From Picocystis sp. L7 (lineage: Eukaryota > Chlorophyta > Picocystophyceae > Picocystales > Picocystaceae), in the NCBI GenBank assembly GCA_020975725.1, contig QXJR01000014.1, positions 372,001-436,000 on the forward strand: a stretch of DNA of 64,000 bases. Direction: 5' to 3'. Below the pieces are notes generated by a model. That model was not told the origin of the DNA. It saw only the letters and a list, made by a program, of their open reading frames with translations, and ran no database searches. The stretch's first letter is position 1; each line of letters opens with the position of its first letter. A program made the position numbers and the translations under genes. This document shows positions 10,572 to 20,385 of this stretch, piece by piece.

Positions 10572-10766
10572 GGGACCCGAGCGAATATTCGCAAGGGGCG
10601 GGGACCGTGTGCCTGGGGCAGGGACCCGTGCGAATATTCGCAAGGGGCGGGGACCGGGTGGCTGGGCCAGGGACCCGTGCGAATATTCGCAAGGGGCGGG
10701 GACCGGGTGGCTGGGCCAGGGACCCGTGCGAATATTCGCAAGGGGTTTGGGCGTGGTTGGGTGGGA
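10572..10766. repeat. 49-bp tandem repeat, four copies, each with a GCGAATATTCGC palindrome
   Basis: Unit starts at 10572, 10621, 10670 and 10719 are exactly 49 bp apart. Each unit begins GGGACCCGTG (GGGACCCGAG in the first) and carries the 12-bp palindrome GCGAATATTCGC at 10581, 10630, 10679 and 10728. Copies 2 and 3 look identical. Copy 1 differs at a few bases and copy 4 diverges after the palindrome. The array ends about 50 bp before the TAF10 start codon and lies in the spacer shared with the divergent gene ending at 9937. Confidence 0.92.
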
Positions 10767-10819
10767 TGGCGTTTGCGCCAATTCCATTCCGAGGCCTCGC
10801 CTCGACACACGTCTGCGAG

Positions 10820-11275
10820 ATGGGAAGCACGGCGATGGACGAAGGGAAGGTCAATGCGGTTGGGTTCCGCAAGGTTCGGAGCATGGCCGATCGGAAGGAG
10901 CAGCTGGAAGTGCTGAGCGAACGCTTGGCAGAATACGTGCCCACCATCCCCGACGAACTCACCGAACACTGCATGGCGGAAGGTGGGCTGGTCACGAGAG
11001 ACAAGCGCCTCGTGCGACTCGTCTCCGTGGCGGCGCAGAGGTTCGTTGCCCTCGCCACAAACGATGCGCTGCAGGTGTGCAAGAGACGCAAGCTCGCGAG
11101 TGCGAAAGAGCTGCGCGAACGAGGGTTCGATCCGAGGGACAAAAAACTGGCTTTGACCATGGAAGATCTTGCAGTGGCGCTCGAAGACTACGGGGTCAAC
11201 CTCAAAACACCGCAGTACTTCACGGACGCCAACGCGAACGCGGAAGAGACGGGAGCACGAACGGGAAGACAATGA
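10820..11275 (+). CDS. TAF10: TFIID/SAGA subunit TAF10
   Basis: A 151-aa histone-fold subunit shared by TFIID and SAGA, acting in RNA polymerase II transcription initiation. The diagnostic TAF10 segment is clear: LAEYVPTIPDELTEHCMAEGG, then DKRLVRLVSVAAQRFVALATNDALQVCKRRK, then KLALTMEDLAVALEDYGVNL. I chose the ATG at 10820 because the open frame upstream runs through the 49-bp tandem repeat and would encode an implausible repetitive leader. A short basic insertion separates histone-fold helices 2 and 3 (residues about 93-110). It probably shares a divergent promoter with the gene that starts at 9937. Confidence 0.93.
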   Translation: MGSTAMDEGKVNAVGFRKVRSMADRKEQLEVLSERLAEYVPTIPDELTEHCMAEGGLVTRDKRLVRLVSVAAQRFVALATNDALQVCKRRKLASAKELRERGFDPRDKKLALTMEDLAVALEDYGVNLKTPQYFTDANANAEETGARTGRQ

Positions 11276-13113
11276 CGAACATTCTGCCACGCGGTGCAGT
11301 GCGTGTGCACACACCCGCCAACACTGAACCACTACGAGTTGGCAACCCAAACCCCGCCTTCTTCGAATGCCCATCGGCACTCCCGAACAGTGGATGTCTC
11401 CTCCTCCATCCTCGAGAAGCACATCGGTGGGCAACCGACCAGCACAGGGAATACACATGCGTCCAGGCACCGGGAACTGGATGGGGCTTCCAGCGCACGC
11501 CGCACGCGATGCTTCGTCCTGCTGTGCCCAGCTGAAGAGGACTCTACACTGGCGCACATCCCAAAGAAGAAAATGCAGACCATGCAAACAGAAGTAAGCT
11601 TGCTGAGCATAATATACCGCCTCACTGGTCAGGAACGGACCATCCCAATGGACGGCCCATCACAGTTTCGCACAAGAAGGCATTGCAGCCCTCGCACGGC
11701 TGCTATGGCACGCTCAGCTCTTGCCAATCGCCTCACACCCCAGTCTTCTTGCTGCATTGCTATGCTCGTACCATCCAAGCCAACTCGACTGCGTCCTTGG
11801 ATTCCCTTCGGACACCCGGTGGCTTGCTAACGAACACTGACCTTGGCTTGCCATGCATTGTCGTCCATTTACCCGAAGTATGTGAAACGGAAGCCAGCAT
11901 GTCGGTCCACTGAAGCGTCGCAAGACTCATTCACCGAAAATTGCAGCGACGTCTGTGCACCTGCCTGATCTTCAATTTCTCCTTCCGCAAAGGCCGCTTG
12001 TCGCAATTCAATGCTGCACATTCTTTGCAAGTTCACACGCGGCCGTGTCCGGACGGGTGGGATTAGGCAAGCGGGCACAGCACTAATGGTGGATCTGGCA
12101 CATGTATCCCTAGTTGGATGGAAAGCTCCACTGTCAGTGTTGAAGGTCCTCAAGTGGAGCAGAGAATGATCCACGGATGTTATCAAGCGCTTTCATCTCA
12201 CCATTGCCGCCATCACGGAAACCTACAACCTGGTGCGTTGGCGGTTGCTTGGTCAATGAATGCGGCACGTGGCTGCGGCAAGTACTCCTTGCAGTGGACC
12301 GCATACAAGACTGCCAGCTTTCACACGTGCCGTGCACCATAAAAAGTCCACTTTCATCCTTCCGACGCCACAGACGTCGAGATGCAAGGTTTTGTCCAGT
12401 TTTAGGAAGGAGGATGCAGCTAGGAAGGAGCAAATGACGCCACAATCACCCTGTGTCTCTGCTGACATTGCGTTTCCTGGTGACCCTGCCCGACGTAGCT
12501 GGGATGGATGCCCTGCCAGATGGCGTCAACGTGGGATTGTGCAAAGCTCAGGGACCAAGATGTGTGTGCACCACGGTTTGCATTATTGCAACGCAAATTG
12601 TGTCCACGCAACTGTCCACGAGTTCGGGATGCAAAGGAGAAAGGGGGATTTGCTGGTTGTCAATCTGAAGCTTTCCTTCCTCGCAAAAAGCATTCCTTTG
12701 CATGGGAGAATCCCAGCGAACACTCCCCCACTTTGGAGGTGCAGGATTTCCTCGTCAACGTTCATCCACTGCTTTTTCTTTGCCACCGATGATGCATCGA
12801 GGAATAACGTACGCAGGAGACCAACACGGTTCACAGCCGGTCTGTTTATTCCGCGCAACAAAAAGGTTTCAAACGTCCTGTAACATGTTATTGTTTTCAT
12901 GTATTTACATATTGTGGTATACTGGTCCATGTGGATCTATGCAACTCTGCCAGAGGTGACAGTGCAGGGGAAACATCGGTCGATAAAGGATTCTTAAACG
13001 CCCACACCTACGCGAACGCCGCCACAAGACCCCAAACAAAACTCTAGCTCGTTGCATGCAGTGGGGATTAACAATGCCCCTGTCCACATTGGCGCCACAA
13101 CCAGCAGGTGGTC
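11276..13113. other. Gene-poor convergent spacer between TAF10 and CAO
   Basis: 1.8 kb between two 3' ends. Short frames exist on both strands, the longest about 207 codons at 12260-12883, but none shows a domain or consistent protein-like composition. I see no tRNA, clear repeat or transposon ends. Its length is unusual where other convergent spacers are 25 to 500 bp. Confidence 0.5.
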
Positions 13114-14658
13114 CTACACCTCGTACAAGTCATCCATAAAAATTTCACGCGCACTCAGGGTCTTCATATTCTCCTCCACCTGCTCTCGTTCTGAAATATC
13201 ATCTATACCATTTCTCCATCTACGGTACCGCACGCCCAGTTTATCGTAAGGAACAGGGTGCCCCCAAACATCCCCTCCCCTCTCGAGCCGATCCTGCTGC
13301 CCCAAAACAAGTCTCAAATCCTCCCCGAGGACTTGTCCTGCCATGTACTCCCACAGCTTTTGTATTCCGGGGATGTGTTTCACCCATCCCAGGAAATCAA
13401 GGTGCATCCTATACAACAATCTAGTGCTCTTTGGCCCAGCTGGAAGGCAAACATGCATCTGATGCAGATGGTTCTTGCATTGAGACTGCCTAACACCGCT
13501 CTCGAGTTTGCCAGGCTGGGCAAGACCAATGGTGGAAAGGGTGATGCACGGGGGTTCGAATGACATGTCAATCGGATAAGGCTCCCAGTTGCCTGCCAGT
13601 GCTCTTGCAGCTGCTGTCTGAAAGTTGACAAGGTCAGGGACTGCCCATCCTTTTGCAAACGTGGATGTGTGAGTAAAGGGAGCATGTGCAAGATCCAGCA
13701 GGTTCTCGATCAGCAACCCATGCTCCACTGGCACATCCATCGCAATCTCAGCATGGAGACAGAAGCCTTTGTTGGCAGGAGGAAGGAGTCGTTCAGATTC
13801 TACGGGAGGAATGGAAACTCCCTCCTCACCAGTCCATATCCATATCATACCTCCGATCTCCTCGCAGGGGAGCCTTCGAACGCATGGCCTTGCTGCACTT
13901 ACTTGGGGGGTAACTTGTGGCATGTTGACACAAACACCCTCTCCGTCAACTTCCCATCCATGGTATGGGCACACGATGTTCCCATCGACCACCTTCCCGA
14001 TGCTCAATGGACAGGCTCTATGGGGACATTCATCGTGTACACAAACTGCCTTCCCTTCCTTGTCTCGAAACATCACCCATGGCGTTTCGAAGAGCTCGAA
14101 AGCAAGCATGTCGCCCTCTTCCAGCTTGCTGGTGAATTGGACAGGAAACCAGTAGTTCTTCAGTCCTGCTGGTATTTCAAAGTTTGCAGAAAGCTTCCGC
14201 CCGGACCTTGCACCTCTTTGCTTTGGCTTGACCCCGGCGGAGCGATTGACGACGGTCTGCATCTCCTCGATCTGCTCCAAAGTCTTTCCCACACGGGTTT
14301 CCGAGACGTGCAGCTTGGACTGCGCATTTCTCAACTCATCTTGCACGGACCGGATCTCGTTCCTGAGCCTTTCTGCCTTGGAAGCCACGGGATTGAGCGT
14401 TCCCACCACCTGCTCGTGTGCCGTTGCGATTCTGGCGACGTCTTCCTTGGCCCGCTTGTCCATGAACAGGAGGTCGTGTTGGAGCACGTCGATGGGCGAC
14501 TTCCACTGCCGCTTCCCCTCGCTTCCGGAATCGTTCGTTGCGAAGGCACCTACGTTTCCTCTCCTTCTTCCCTTGGCCATCCTTGGAGCCACCGTTCCAC
14601 GCGCCAGGCTGCTCGACATCGTGGATGCCGGTCTCCCGCGTGCTCCGAGGGCGTCCAT
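13114..14658 (-). CDS. CAO: Chlorophyllide a oxygenase, complete single-chain form
   Basis: Plastid Rieske mononuclear-iron oxygenase that converts chlorophyllide a to chlorophyllide b. From the ATG at 14658 the protein is 514 aa. It has a basic transit peptide, then a predicted coiled coil (about residues 60-130) at the place of the regulatory A domain, then the Rieske ligands in CPHRACPLS and CPYHGWEVDG near 210-230. The mononuclear-iron segment EHGLLIENLLDLAHAPFTHTS follows near 320-335, then the family run HLHQMHVCLP. The C-terminal VLGEDLRLVLGQQ and YDKLGVRYRRWR are also typical. Frame extension to 14853 lacks an ATG. Both iron centres lie on one chain, in contrast to the two-subunit arrangement known in Mamiellales. 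Confidence 0.95.
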   Translation of the reverse strand: MDALGARGRPASTMSSSLARGTVAPRMAKGRRRGNVGAFATNDSGSEGKRQWKSPIDVLQHDLLFMDKRAKEDVARIATAHEQVVGTLNPVASKAERLRNEIRSVQDELRNAQSKLHVSETRVGKTLEQIEEMQTVVNRSAGVKPKQRGARSGRKLSANFEIPAGLKNYWFPVQFTSKLEEGDMLAFELFETPWVMFRDKEGKAVCVHDECPHRACPLSIGKVVDGNIVCPYHGWEVDGEGVCVNMPQVTPQVSAARPCVRRLPCEEIGGMIWIWTGEEGVSIPPVESERLLPPANKGFCLHAEIAMDVPVEHGLLIENLLDLAHAPFTHTSTFAKGWAVPDLVNFQTAAARALAGNWEPYPIDMSFEPPCITLSTIGLAQPGKLESGVRQSQCKNHLHQMHVCLPAGPKSTRLLYRMHLDFLGWVKHIPGIQKLWEYMAGQVLGEDLRLVLGQQDRLERGGDVWGHPVPYDKLGVRYRRWRNGIDDISEREQVEENMKTLSAREIFMDDLYEV

Positions 14659-16515
14659 CTTCCGTCTTTCGTCGGGAAACCCCTTCGGTGCGTCTTGGTG
14701 CGCCACACTTCGGCACTGCACCTTCTTCGCCTCGGTTTGGCGGCGGTATCGCCGGCAGAGCTGCGTGCGCGTCGCGTGCTCGGCGCGTGTGCGAATGCAG
14801 TCGACGCCGATCGATCCGAAAGGGTCCGTCCCGACTCGTCCCACGAGACCCAAGACTGCAGAGGACGAGGGAGACAGACGGGGGGGTCTCGGCGGGCGTT
14901 GTAGGAAAAGCGACCGAATCGCAACCGATTCCCCGGAGGGGATGGAGGGACGCGTCCGCAGAGGATGGATCGGGCGGGTGAGGGGCGTCCTCTGCAGGCA
15001 CCGCGATCAAGGGACGGAGATTTGACGCGTGCGGTCATTGGCCCTGGCGTCCTTCCCGGTCGGGGTTTCTTCCGATCGCGAGGAACGAAACGGGCGTGAC
15101 TCGCAGAGGGATCTGGATCTCCCCCCCCTCCTCCGGTCCTCGTCGTGTCTCGGGCGTGTCCCTCCCTCCCTTCCGGATCGGGCTCCACCAATCAGGAGAC
15201 AGGACCAAATCTTCTGCACGACCAGGACAAGACAGGGGAGAGGGAGCCCCAATCCACCCCGGTTCGTACCCAGGAAGAAGGAAAGGGGGGCATTGGCGAT
15301 CGCCCTTGGCCCAGAAAAGGGGGGCACTGGAGGGCACCCTGCAAGGAAGCCAAGGCGAAGGGAAGCTTCAAACGCGGTTGGTCGACGCCAAGCGACGAGC
15401 GAGGAAGCTCCTCCGACCCCTTCGGATGCAGGAGGAGCGTCGAACGGAACTCCAAGACAGCCTCGGATGCGTGGACCGCGCATCCTTAGACGTGAGTCAC
15501 CCAGGAGAGGCGGGACAGGAAGCCCGTCCGGTCCGGAACGCGCCACGAGCCGTCGAAAACGGAGGACGCGTGCTTCGGAAGAGGGAAAGCGTGCACCGCG
15601 ACGTTTCTCCAGGTCGCATCGCGGGCGCACGCCATGGTGCATGCGGTTGCGTGCTCGAAGCCTCCGTGGACGTCTGCGCACGCACGTGGACTTGTTGCAG
15701 GGTGTTGGGCACGACGGTCGATTGGAGTGCAGGGTCACGAGAACGACGGTCGACGTAGGCGCTCGCTTGGCCTCCGAGCCCTCGTCCTTGCATGGCAGCC
15801 TCGCACGTGGCTCGGAAGGGAGCAGGCGCCGCCCGTCGCTTCGGCTGCGTTCGCCTCCTTCCACATCGCTCCGCACACGCGACCTTCCACCTTCCCAGGG
15901 ACGATCTCTCTCGAAGCAGGCCGTTCTTCCCATCGTCTCAGGCGGACGGATCCCGCACGCGCGTCCGACGCAGTGCATCGAAACGACACGTGCATTGGAG
16001 TCGTCCGACTGGTTGCGACGCCTCGTCTTCGAGACGTGGTCCAGGTCCTCCCACCTGAACGGATCCCGATCCCAGCTCCCTCGTACCGTCGAGGATGGAT
16101 AAGCGCGGACGGAGCGTCCTCGGCGGCGAGGGTGGGTTTCGGGGACCTGGCGATGCCCTCCCCCCTCCCACCGCGGGAACCCGGTTCAAACCCCTCGAAT
16201 TCCTCGTCGCCGCAGCGTGATTGCGTCCATGCTCGCCGTACCCTTCCCGGCACCGGGAAACCCTACGGTCCGTCCCCCGCCGAGGAAAAGGTTCGCCCAT
16301 GGACCGGGTCTCCGTTTCCTTTCTCCCCTTTCAAGCCTTTCCCTTTCGATTGGAATAGGCCTCGGGTCTGTCCCCCATCGAGGACCCCTGGCGCGGAGTT
16401 CCCGCGCACGAAGCACGAACGCGCGCCACTTCCTCGCGCATCGCGCTGGAAAACGGACGGGCTCGCCGGTCGATCGTGGACGCAGCTGTGGATCGGAGGG
16501 CGTGGAAAGGTGGCC
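14659..16515. other. GC-rich divergent spacer between CAO and kinesin-14
   Basis: About 1.9 kb. Open frames are abundant on both strands because stop codons are rare in GC-rich sequence. None resembles a known protein. The kinesin frame is open for 294 codons upstream of its likely ATG, with arginine/serine-rich composition. It presumably contains promoters and leaders, and a 5' exon cannot be excluded. Confidence 0.45.
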
Positions 16516-19500
16516 ATGGAAGTGGAGAAGGAGAACGCCGGCTGGACGGGCCTGTCGAAGGACGTAGGGCACACGGTCAAGGAAAGCAGGACAGGCACCA
16601 GAACCAAACGGGACGTGGCCGTGCTTTCCGAACACACCAACGAGGAGAAGAAGGGAGGGACCGAACCCAACGGCGTAGTTTCCGAATCTGCTCGTTCCAC
16701 CTCCTCGATGGACGATCTGCAAGGGAGACTGTTGTCCCTGCCGCAGCAAGTGGCTGCACTCAGCGCTGCTCTTCGCACCTCCAACGAAAACTTGCGCAGC
16801 TGCCACCTCTCCCTCAGCAAAGCGGTGAAGCTGGATGGGTCGCAAAGAATGAACACGCCCAACAGCGCGGTCAAAACCAAGAGCATCACGCCCCCCTCCC
16901 CTGGCAAGATGGATGCCGCAGCACTTGCCGAAGGAGAAACCAGCCCTTCCACAGCTGTCGCTTCCGCCATCGAGCAGCTCAACAATGCGACCGAGACGGC
17001 AGAGGTCGCCACTCGAAGAGCCGCCGTGGCAGAAGAGAACCTCAGCATGTTGCGAGTGGAAATGGAGAGAAAACTGACCGAGGCTCAGGACAAGTACGAT
17101 ACCCTCTGGAAGGAACTGCATGCTAAGCAAGACACGATGCGTGGGGATTCGGAGGCACGGGTCTACGCCTTGCAGGAGGAAATCAAGTCAGAGAAAGCGA
17201 GGAACACATCATTGAAAACAGAACTTGAAGAGAAGCTCTCTCAGGCCTTGGCGGAAAATGTAGCCCTCACGACCAACCATGGAGTTCAGACCGAGACCTT
17301 GCAAATAGAACAAGCGGCAGCCATTAAGAAACTAACTTTGCAACTCGAGGAAGCGCAAACCAATCTAGAAAACGTGCAGCGGGAGAAAAATGCAGAAGCT
17401 GCTCAGTGGACTTCCAGGGTGTCGGAGTTGCAAAGCAATTTGGAGAGCCTGCAACACGAGCGCGATTCTGAGTCTGCCGAACTGGCCAACACACTTGAGA
17501 AGACCAAACAGGACTATGAGCTGAGAATTAAGGAGGTGGAAGCCATGGTCCACCAAGGAGAAGGAAGTGCAGCAGAGCATATTCAGACGCTTCAGCAGCA
17601 GATGGAAAGTGCTCGAACAGAGAAACTTGATGCAATAGCCCAACTGGAAGCAAAGATTTCTGAATCCAATGCTAAAGTTTCTCATCTCCAGGTCCAACTC
17701 AGCTCCGAAATTGAGAGACAGAGCAACCTACAAGAAGAGCTTGTTCAATTGCGCTCCACGAAACGTGAGCTTGAAGAAGCATTGGAAGGCATGCAAGCAA
17801 AGGTAACAGAGGTGGAGGAAAAGCTTTCTCAGCTTTCTCAGGAAAAGGAGGACCTGCAAGAAGAACTGAACTGCTCTCAGACAATGTGCTCCTCCTTGCA
17901 GGACGGTATCCAGCAAAAGCTGCGCGATATCCAAATGCTTCATGAAGAGGTTGATGCACAGAAATCCCACAATGAGAAGGAACTGGAAACTCTTGATGCA
18001 AAGCAGAAGAAGCAAATGGCAGAACTATCACAGCATCACAGGGAAGATATGCAAAAAAGAGAAGCTGAAATTGAAGAAAAGCTCGCACTAGCCTCCCAAG
18101 AGGCAAATCAGAGGGTGACCAAAGCAGAACAAGATTTTGCTCTGGAGAAAGAAGACTTGCAGAATGCCTTCACTTTGGAGAAAGAGGCCCTGCAGAACGA
18201 ACTAGAAGCCAAGCAAGCGGAACTTCAAGGTGAGCTAGATCTCGCACGTCGCACCGCTGAGGAAATCGCAGCTAAGCATTCTGCCGAGATCAGGCGTATT
18301 GAGGATGAACTGAGGGAAGCATTCGTGGAGGAGAAAGCAGGGTTGCAGCATGAAGCCGAAGCCAAACAAGCAGAACTAAATGGACAGCTGGATCAAGCCA
18401 GGGAAGAAGCGGCCAAGCTGTCGGAGCAGCATCAAGCAGAGCTTTCGCGTATGAAGGCTGAACTTGAGGAACAGCTGGCAAAGGTACAAAGTGAGGCTGA
18501 AGAAAAGATAAGAACCTTAGACGAAACACATGCATCCGAGCTTTTTTCTGTCAGGGAGAAACATGATGCAGAGATCGTCTCGCACAAGGAAGCGCTGCAA
18601 GTTGCCGTAAAAGAGAAGCAGGTAGCCGAAGACGCCCAGAACAAAGCTCTCTTGGAGCGGCGTAGTGCCGAAGAAGAGGCAGCCAGGGCCCAGCATTCAG
18701 AATCACTAGCCCGAAAAGAAGCCGAAGAGGCAGTAAATCGCTATCGCAAAGAATTTCTTGAGCGCCGAAAAATCTTCAAGCAACTGCAAGAGCTGAAGGG
18801 AAATGTAAGGGTCATGGCTCGAGTACGACCACTTTTACTGAGGGAGGTTGAAACCGGAGGCAAAGAGTGTGCCTCCTATCCGGAGGTTGGGTGCATTGAA
18901 ATTTCGCAGCCAGCACCCAAGGGAGCGCCTCCACAGCAAACAGCTGCAGGTCGGAAACAGAAATACGAGTACGATGAAGTGTTCATGCCATCTTCAAGCC
19001 AGCAAGACGTGTTTGAGGCAACAGAGCCCCTTCTTATATCTGTCTTGGATGGTTACAACTGTTCCATTTTCGCTTATGGACAGACAGGGAGTGGTAAAAC
19101 ATTCACAATGGAAGGTGAGGGGGAGGAGGCTGGAATAGCTCAGCGAATCATTGAGTCATTGTACGAGGGTTCGGATGTGCGCTCTAAAGCAGGTTGGAAG
19201 TACACTTTTACACTCAGCGCGATTGAAATTTACAACGAGCAGGTCCTGGACTTGCTGCAAGCAAGGCGCCCATCAAGGAAAACTAGTTGGGTGGGAACAG
19301 GCGGTGACGGCAAGGCTTCCCAGCAGGAGAGAGGTAGTAGGATCGAAGTTAGGGAGACTGCGGATGGTGTTTCACTTCCTGGACTTGTAAAAGTTGTCTG
19401 TGGCAATGCAGAGGACGCCCTCACAATCATACAGAAGGTTCAGTCGCAGAGGGCTACTGAAACCACCAAGATGAATGACAGATCTTCAAGGTCACATTCC

Positions 19501-19914
19501 ATTATCATGATTGATGTGGATGCTGAAGATTCAAGGGCAGATGCAGCCGAGGGACCTTCTGCTGTGCGCTTACTATCAGGACATCTCGCCCTTGTAGACC
19601 TTGCAGGGAGTGAACGCTTGCACCGTTCGGAAGCAAGCGGGGAGCGATTGAAGGAGGCCCAGCACATCAACAAGTCTCTATCCGCCTTGGGTGACGTGAT
19701 TGCATCTCTAGCAAACAAATCCAAGCATGTCCCATACAGGAACAGCACCCTTACGCGTGTTTTGCGTGAAAGCTTGCAGCAGGGGGGGAAAGCTCTACTC
19801 ATGGCGTGCGTGTCTGCTGCCGACCTGGATGCTGGAGAGACCTGTTGCACATTAGGATTCGCCCAGAGAACGAGGGGAGTCGAATGTGGTGCTGCAAAGC
19901 GCAATGTCAAGTGA
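16516..19914 (+). CDS. Kinesin-14 (C-terminal motor, minus-end-directed type)
   Basis: A 1132-aa kinesin with a charged N-terminal region (about 1-60), a very long coiled coil (about 180-745) and a C-terminal motor beginning with the kinesin-14 neck LQELKGNVRVMARVRPLL near residue 755. The motor holds the P-loop GQTGSGKT near 855, switch I NDRSSRSHS near 987 and switch II DLAGSE near 1028. It ends RNSTLTRVLRESLQQGGKALLMACVS. A C-terminal motor defines the kinesin-14 class, whose members usually move towards microtubule minus ends and act in spindle organisation or retrograde transport. I chose the ATG at 16516 because the frame upstream, to 15634, looks non-coding. It is divergent from CAO. 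Confidence 0.9.
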   Translation: MEVEKENAGWTGLSKDVGHTVKESRTGTRTKRDVAVLSEHTNEEKKGGTEPNGVVSESARSTSSMDDLQGRLLSLPQQVAALSAALRTSNENLRSCHLSLSKAVKLDGSQRMNTPNSAVKTKSITPPSPGKMDAAALAEGETSPSTAVASAIEQLNNATETAEVATRRAAVAEENLSMLRVEMERKLTEAQDKYDTLWKELHAKQDTMRGDSEARVYALQEEIKSEKARNTSLKTELEEKLSQALAENVALTTNHGVQTETLQIEQAAAIKKLTLQLEEAQTNLENVQREKNAEAAQWTSRVSELQSNLESLQHERDSESAELANTLEKTKQDYELRIKEVEAMVHQGEGSAAEHIQTLQQQMESARTEKLDAIAQLEAKISESNAKVSHLQVQLSSEIERQSNLQEELVQLRSTKRELEEALEGMQAKVTEVEEKLSQLSQEKEDLQEELNCSQTMCSSLQDGIQQKLRDIQMLHEEVDAQKSHNEKELETLDAKQKKQMAELSQHHREDMQKREAEIEEKLALASQEANQRVTKAEQDFALEKEDLQNAFTLEKEALQNELEAKQAELQGELDLARRTAEEIAAKHSAEIRRIEDELREAFVEEKAGLQHEAEAKQAELNGQLDQAREEAAKLSEQHQAELSRMKAELEEQLAKVQSEAEEKIRTLDETHASELFSVREKHDAEIVSHKEALQVAVKEKQVAEDAQNKALLERRSAEEEAARAQHSESLARKEAEEAVNRYRKEFLERRKIFKQLQELKGNVRVMARVRPLLLREVETGGKECASYPEVGCIEISQPAPKGAPPQQTAAGRKQKYEYDEVFMPSSSQQDVFEATEPLLISVLDGYNCSIFAYGQTGSGKTFTMEGEGEEAGIAQRIIESLYEGSDVRSKAGWKYTFTLSAIEIYNEQVLDLLQARRPSRKTSWVGTGGDGKASQQERGSRIEVRETADGVSLPGLVKVVCGNAEDALTIIQKVQSQRATETTKMNDRSSRSHSIIMIDVDAEDSRADAAEGPSAVRLLSGHLALVDLAGSERLHRSEASGERLKEAQHINKSLSALGDVIASLANKSKHVPYRNSTLTRVLRESLQQGGKALLMACVSAADLDAGETCCTLGFAQRTRGVECGAAKRNVK

Positions 19915-20385
19915 GGCTGCCTTGTATCTCGACGCATCCTGATAGCTTCGAGATGGCTATATTTATTCCCTTTGTGCCCTCTTGTGGCCTGCCTGGGATA
20001 GGCTTGCTTGGTCCATGGCGCGAAATAATACATTGTGGTTCTTGCACTTTGCTTCATTGCACTTCGTTCGCTCTCAGCCCTTCACCTTCGCCCCCATGGC
20101 TTGCTCCTCGTTCGATCACCTGCCATGGGAGTCGTCCATGCGAACCTTCGCATCAGCGTCGACCATCTGTCCCTCCTTCGCACGGCCTGGACCCCCCATC
20201 CAATGGGAACGTCCCAACCAGCAGACAGGCCCTCGTCCACCTCCCCGATTGGTCCGTTTCCATCTATTCCCCTCTTCGGATTGGTGGAGTGTCCCTGATC
20301 CTCCTCTCCCATTGGTCCACACCTCGGTGCAGGAATCCGTCCCAAGGCGATTCGCGCACGGCATCTCGCGAGCACCACACGCGCG
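19915..20385. other. Intergenic, kinesin 3' end to next gene's 5' region
   Basis: 471 bp between two same-strand genes. It holds the 3' end of the kinesin transcript and the promoter of the next gene. No specific site is recognised. Confidence 0.4.

Noticed and set aside
10572-10766. CRISPR-like array
   Set aside because: The 49-bp units are contiguous without unique spacers, and the organism is a eukaryote.
9699-10916. Open frame of about 405 codons through the TAF10 upstream repeat
   Set aside because: It runs antisense to the divergent gene and across the 49-bp repeats. It has repetitive, Gly/Arg-rich composition with no domain.
12260-12883. 207-codon frame in the TAF10-CAO spacer
   Set aside because: No domain, no homologue recognised, inconsistent composition and competing frames on both strands.
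15634-16515. 294-codon N-terminal extension of the kinesin
   Set aside because: GC-rich stretches here are open in several frames at once. The Arg/Ser/Pro-rich translation is not protein-like, and a good ATG at 16516 precedes the charged region.
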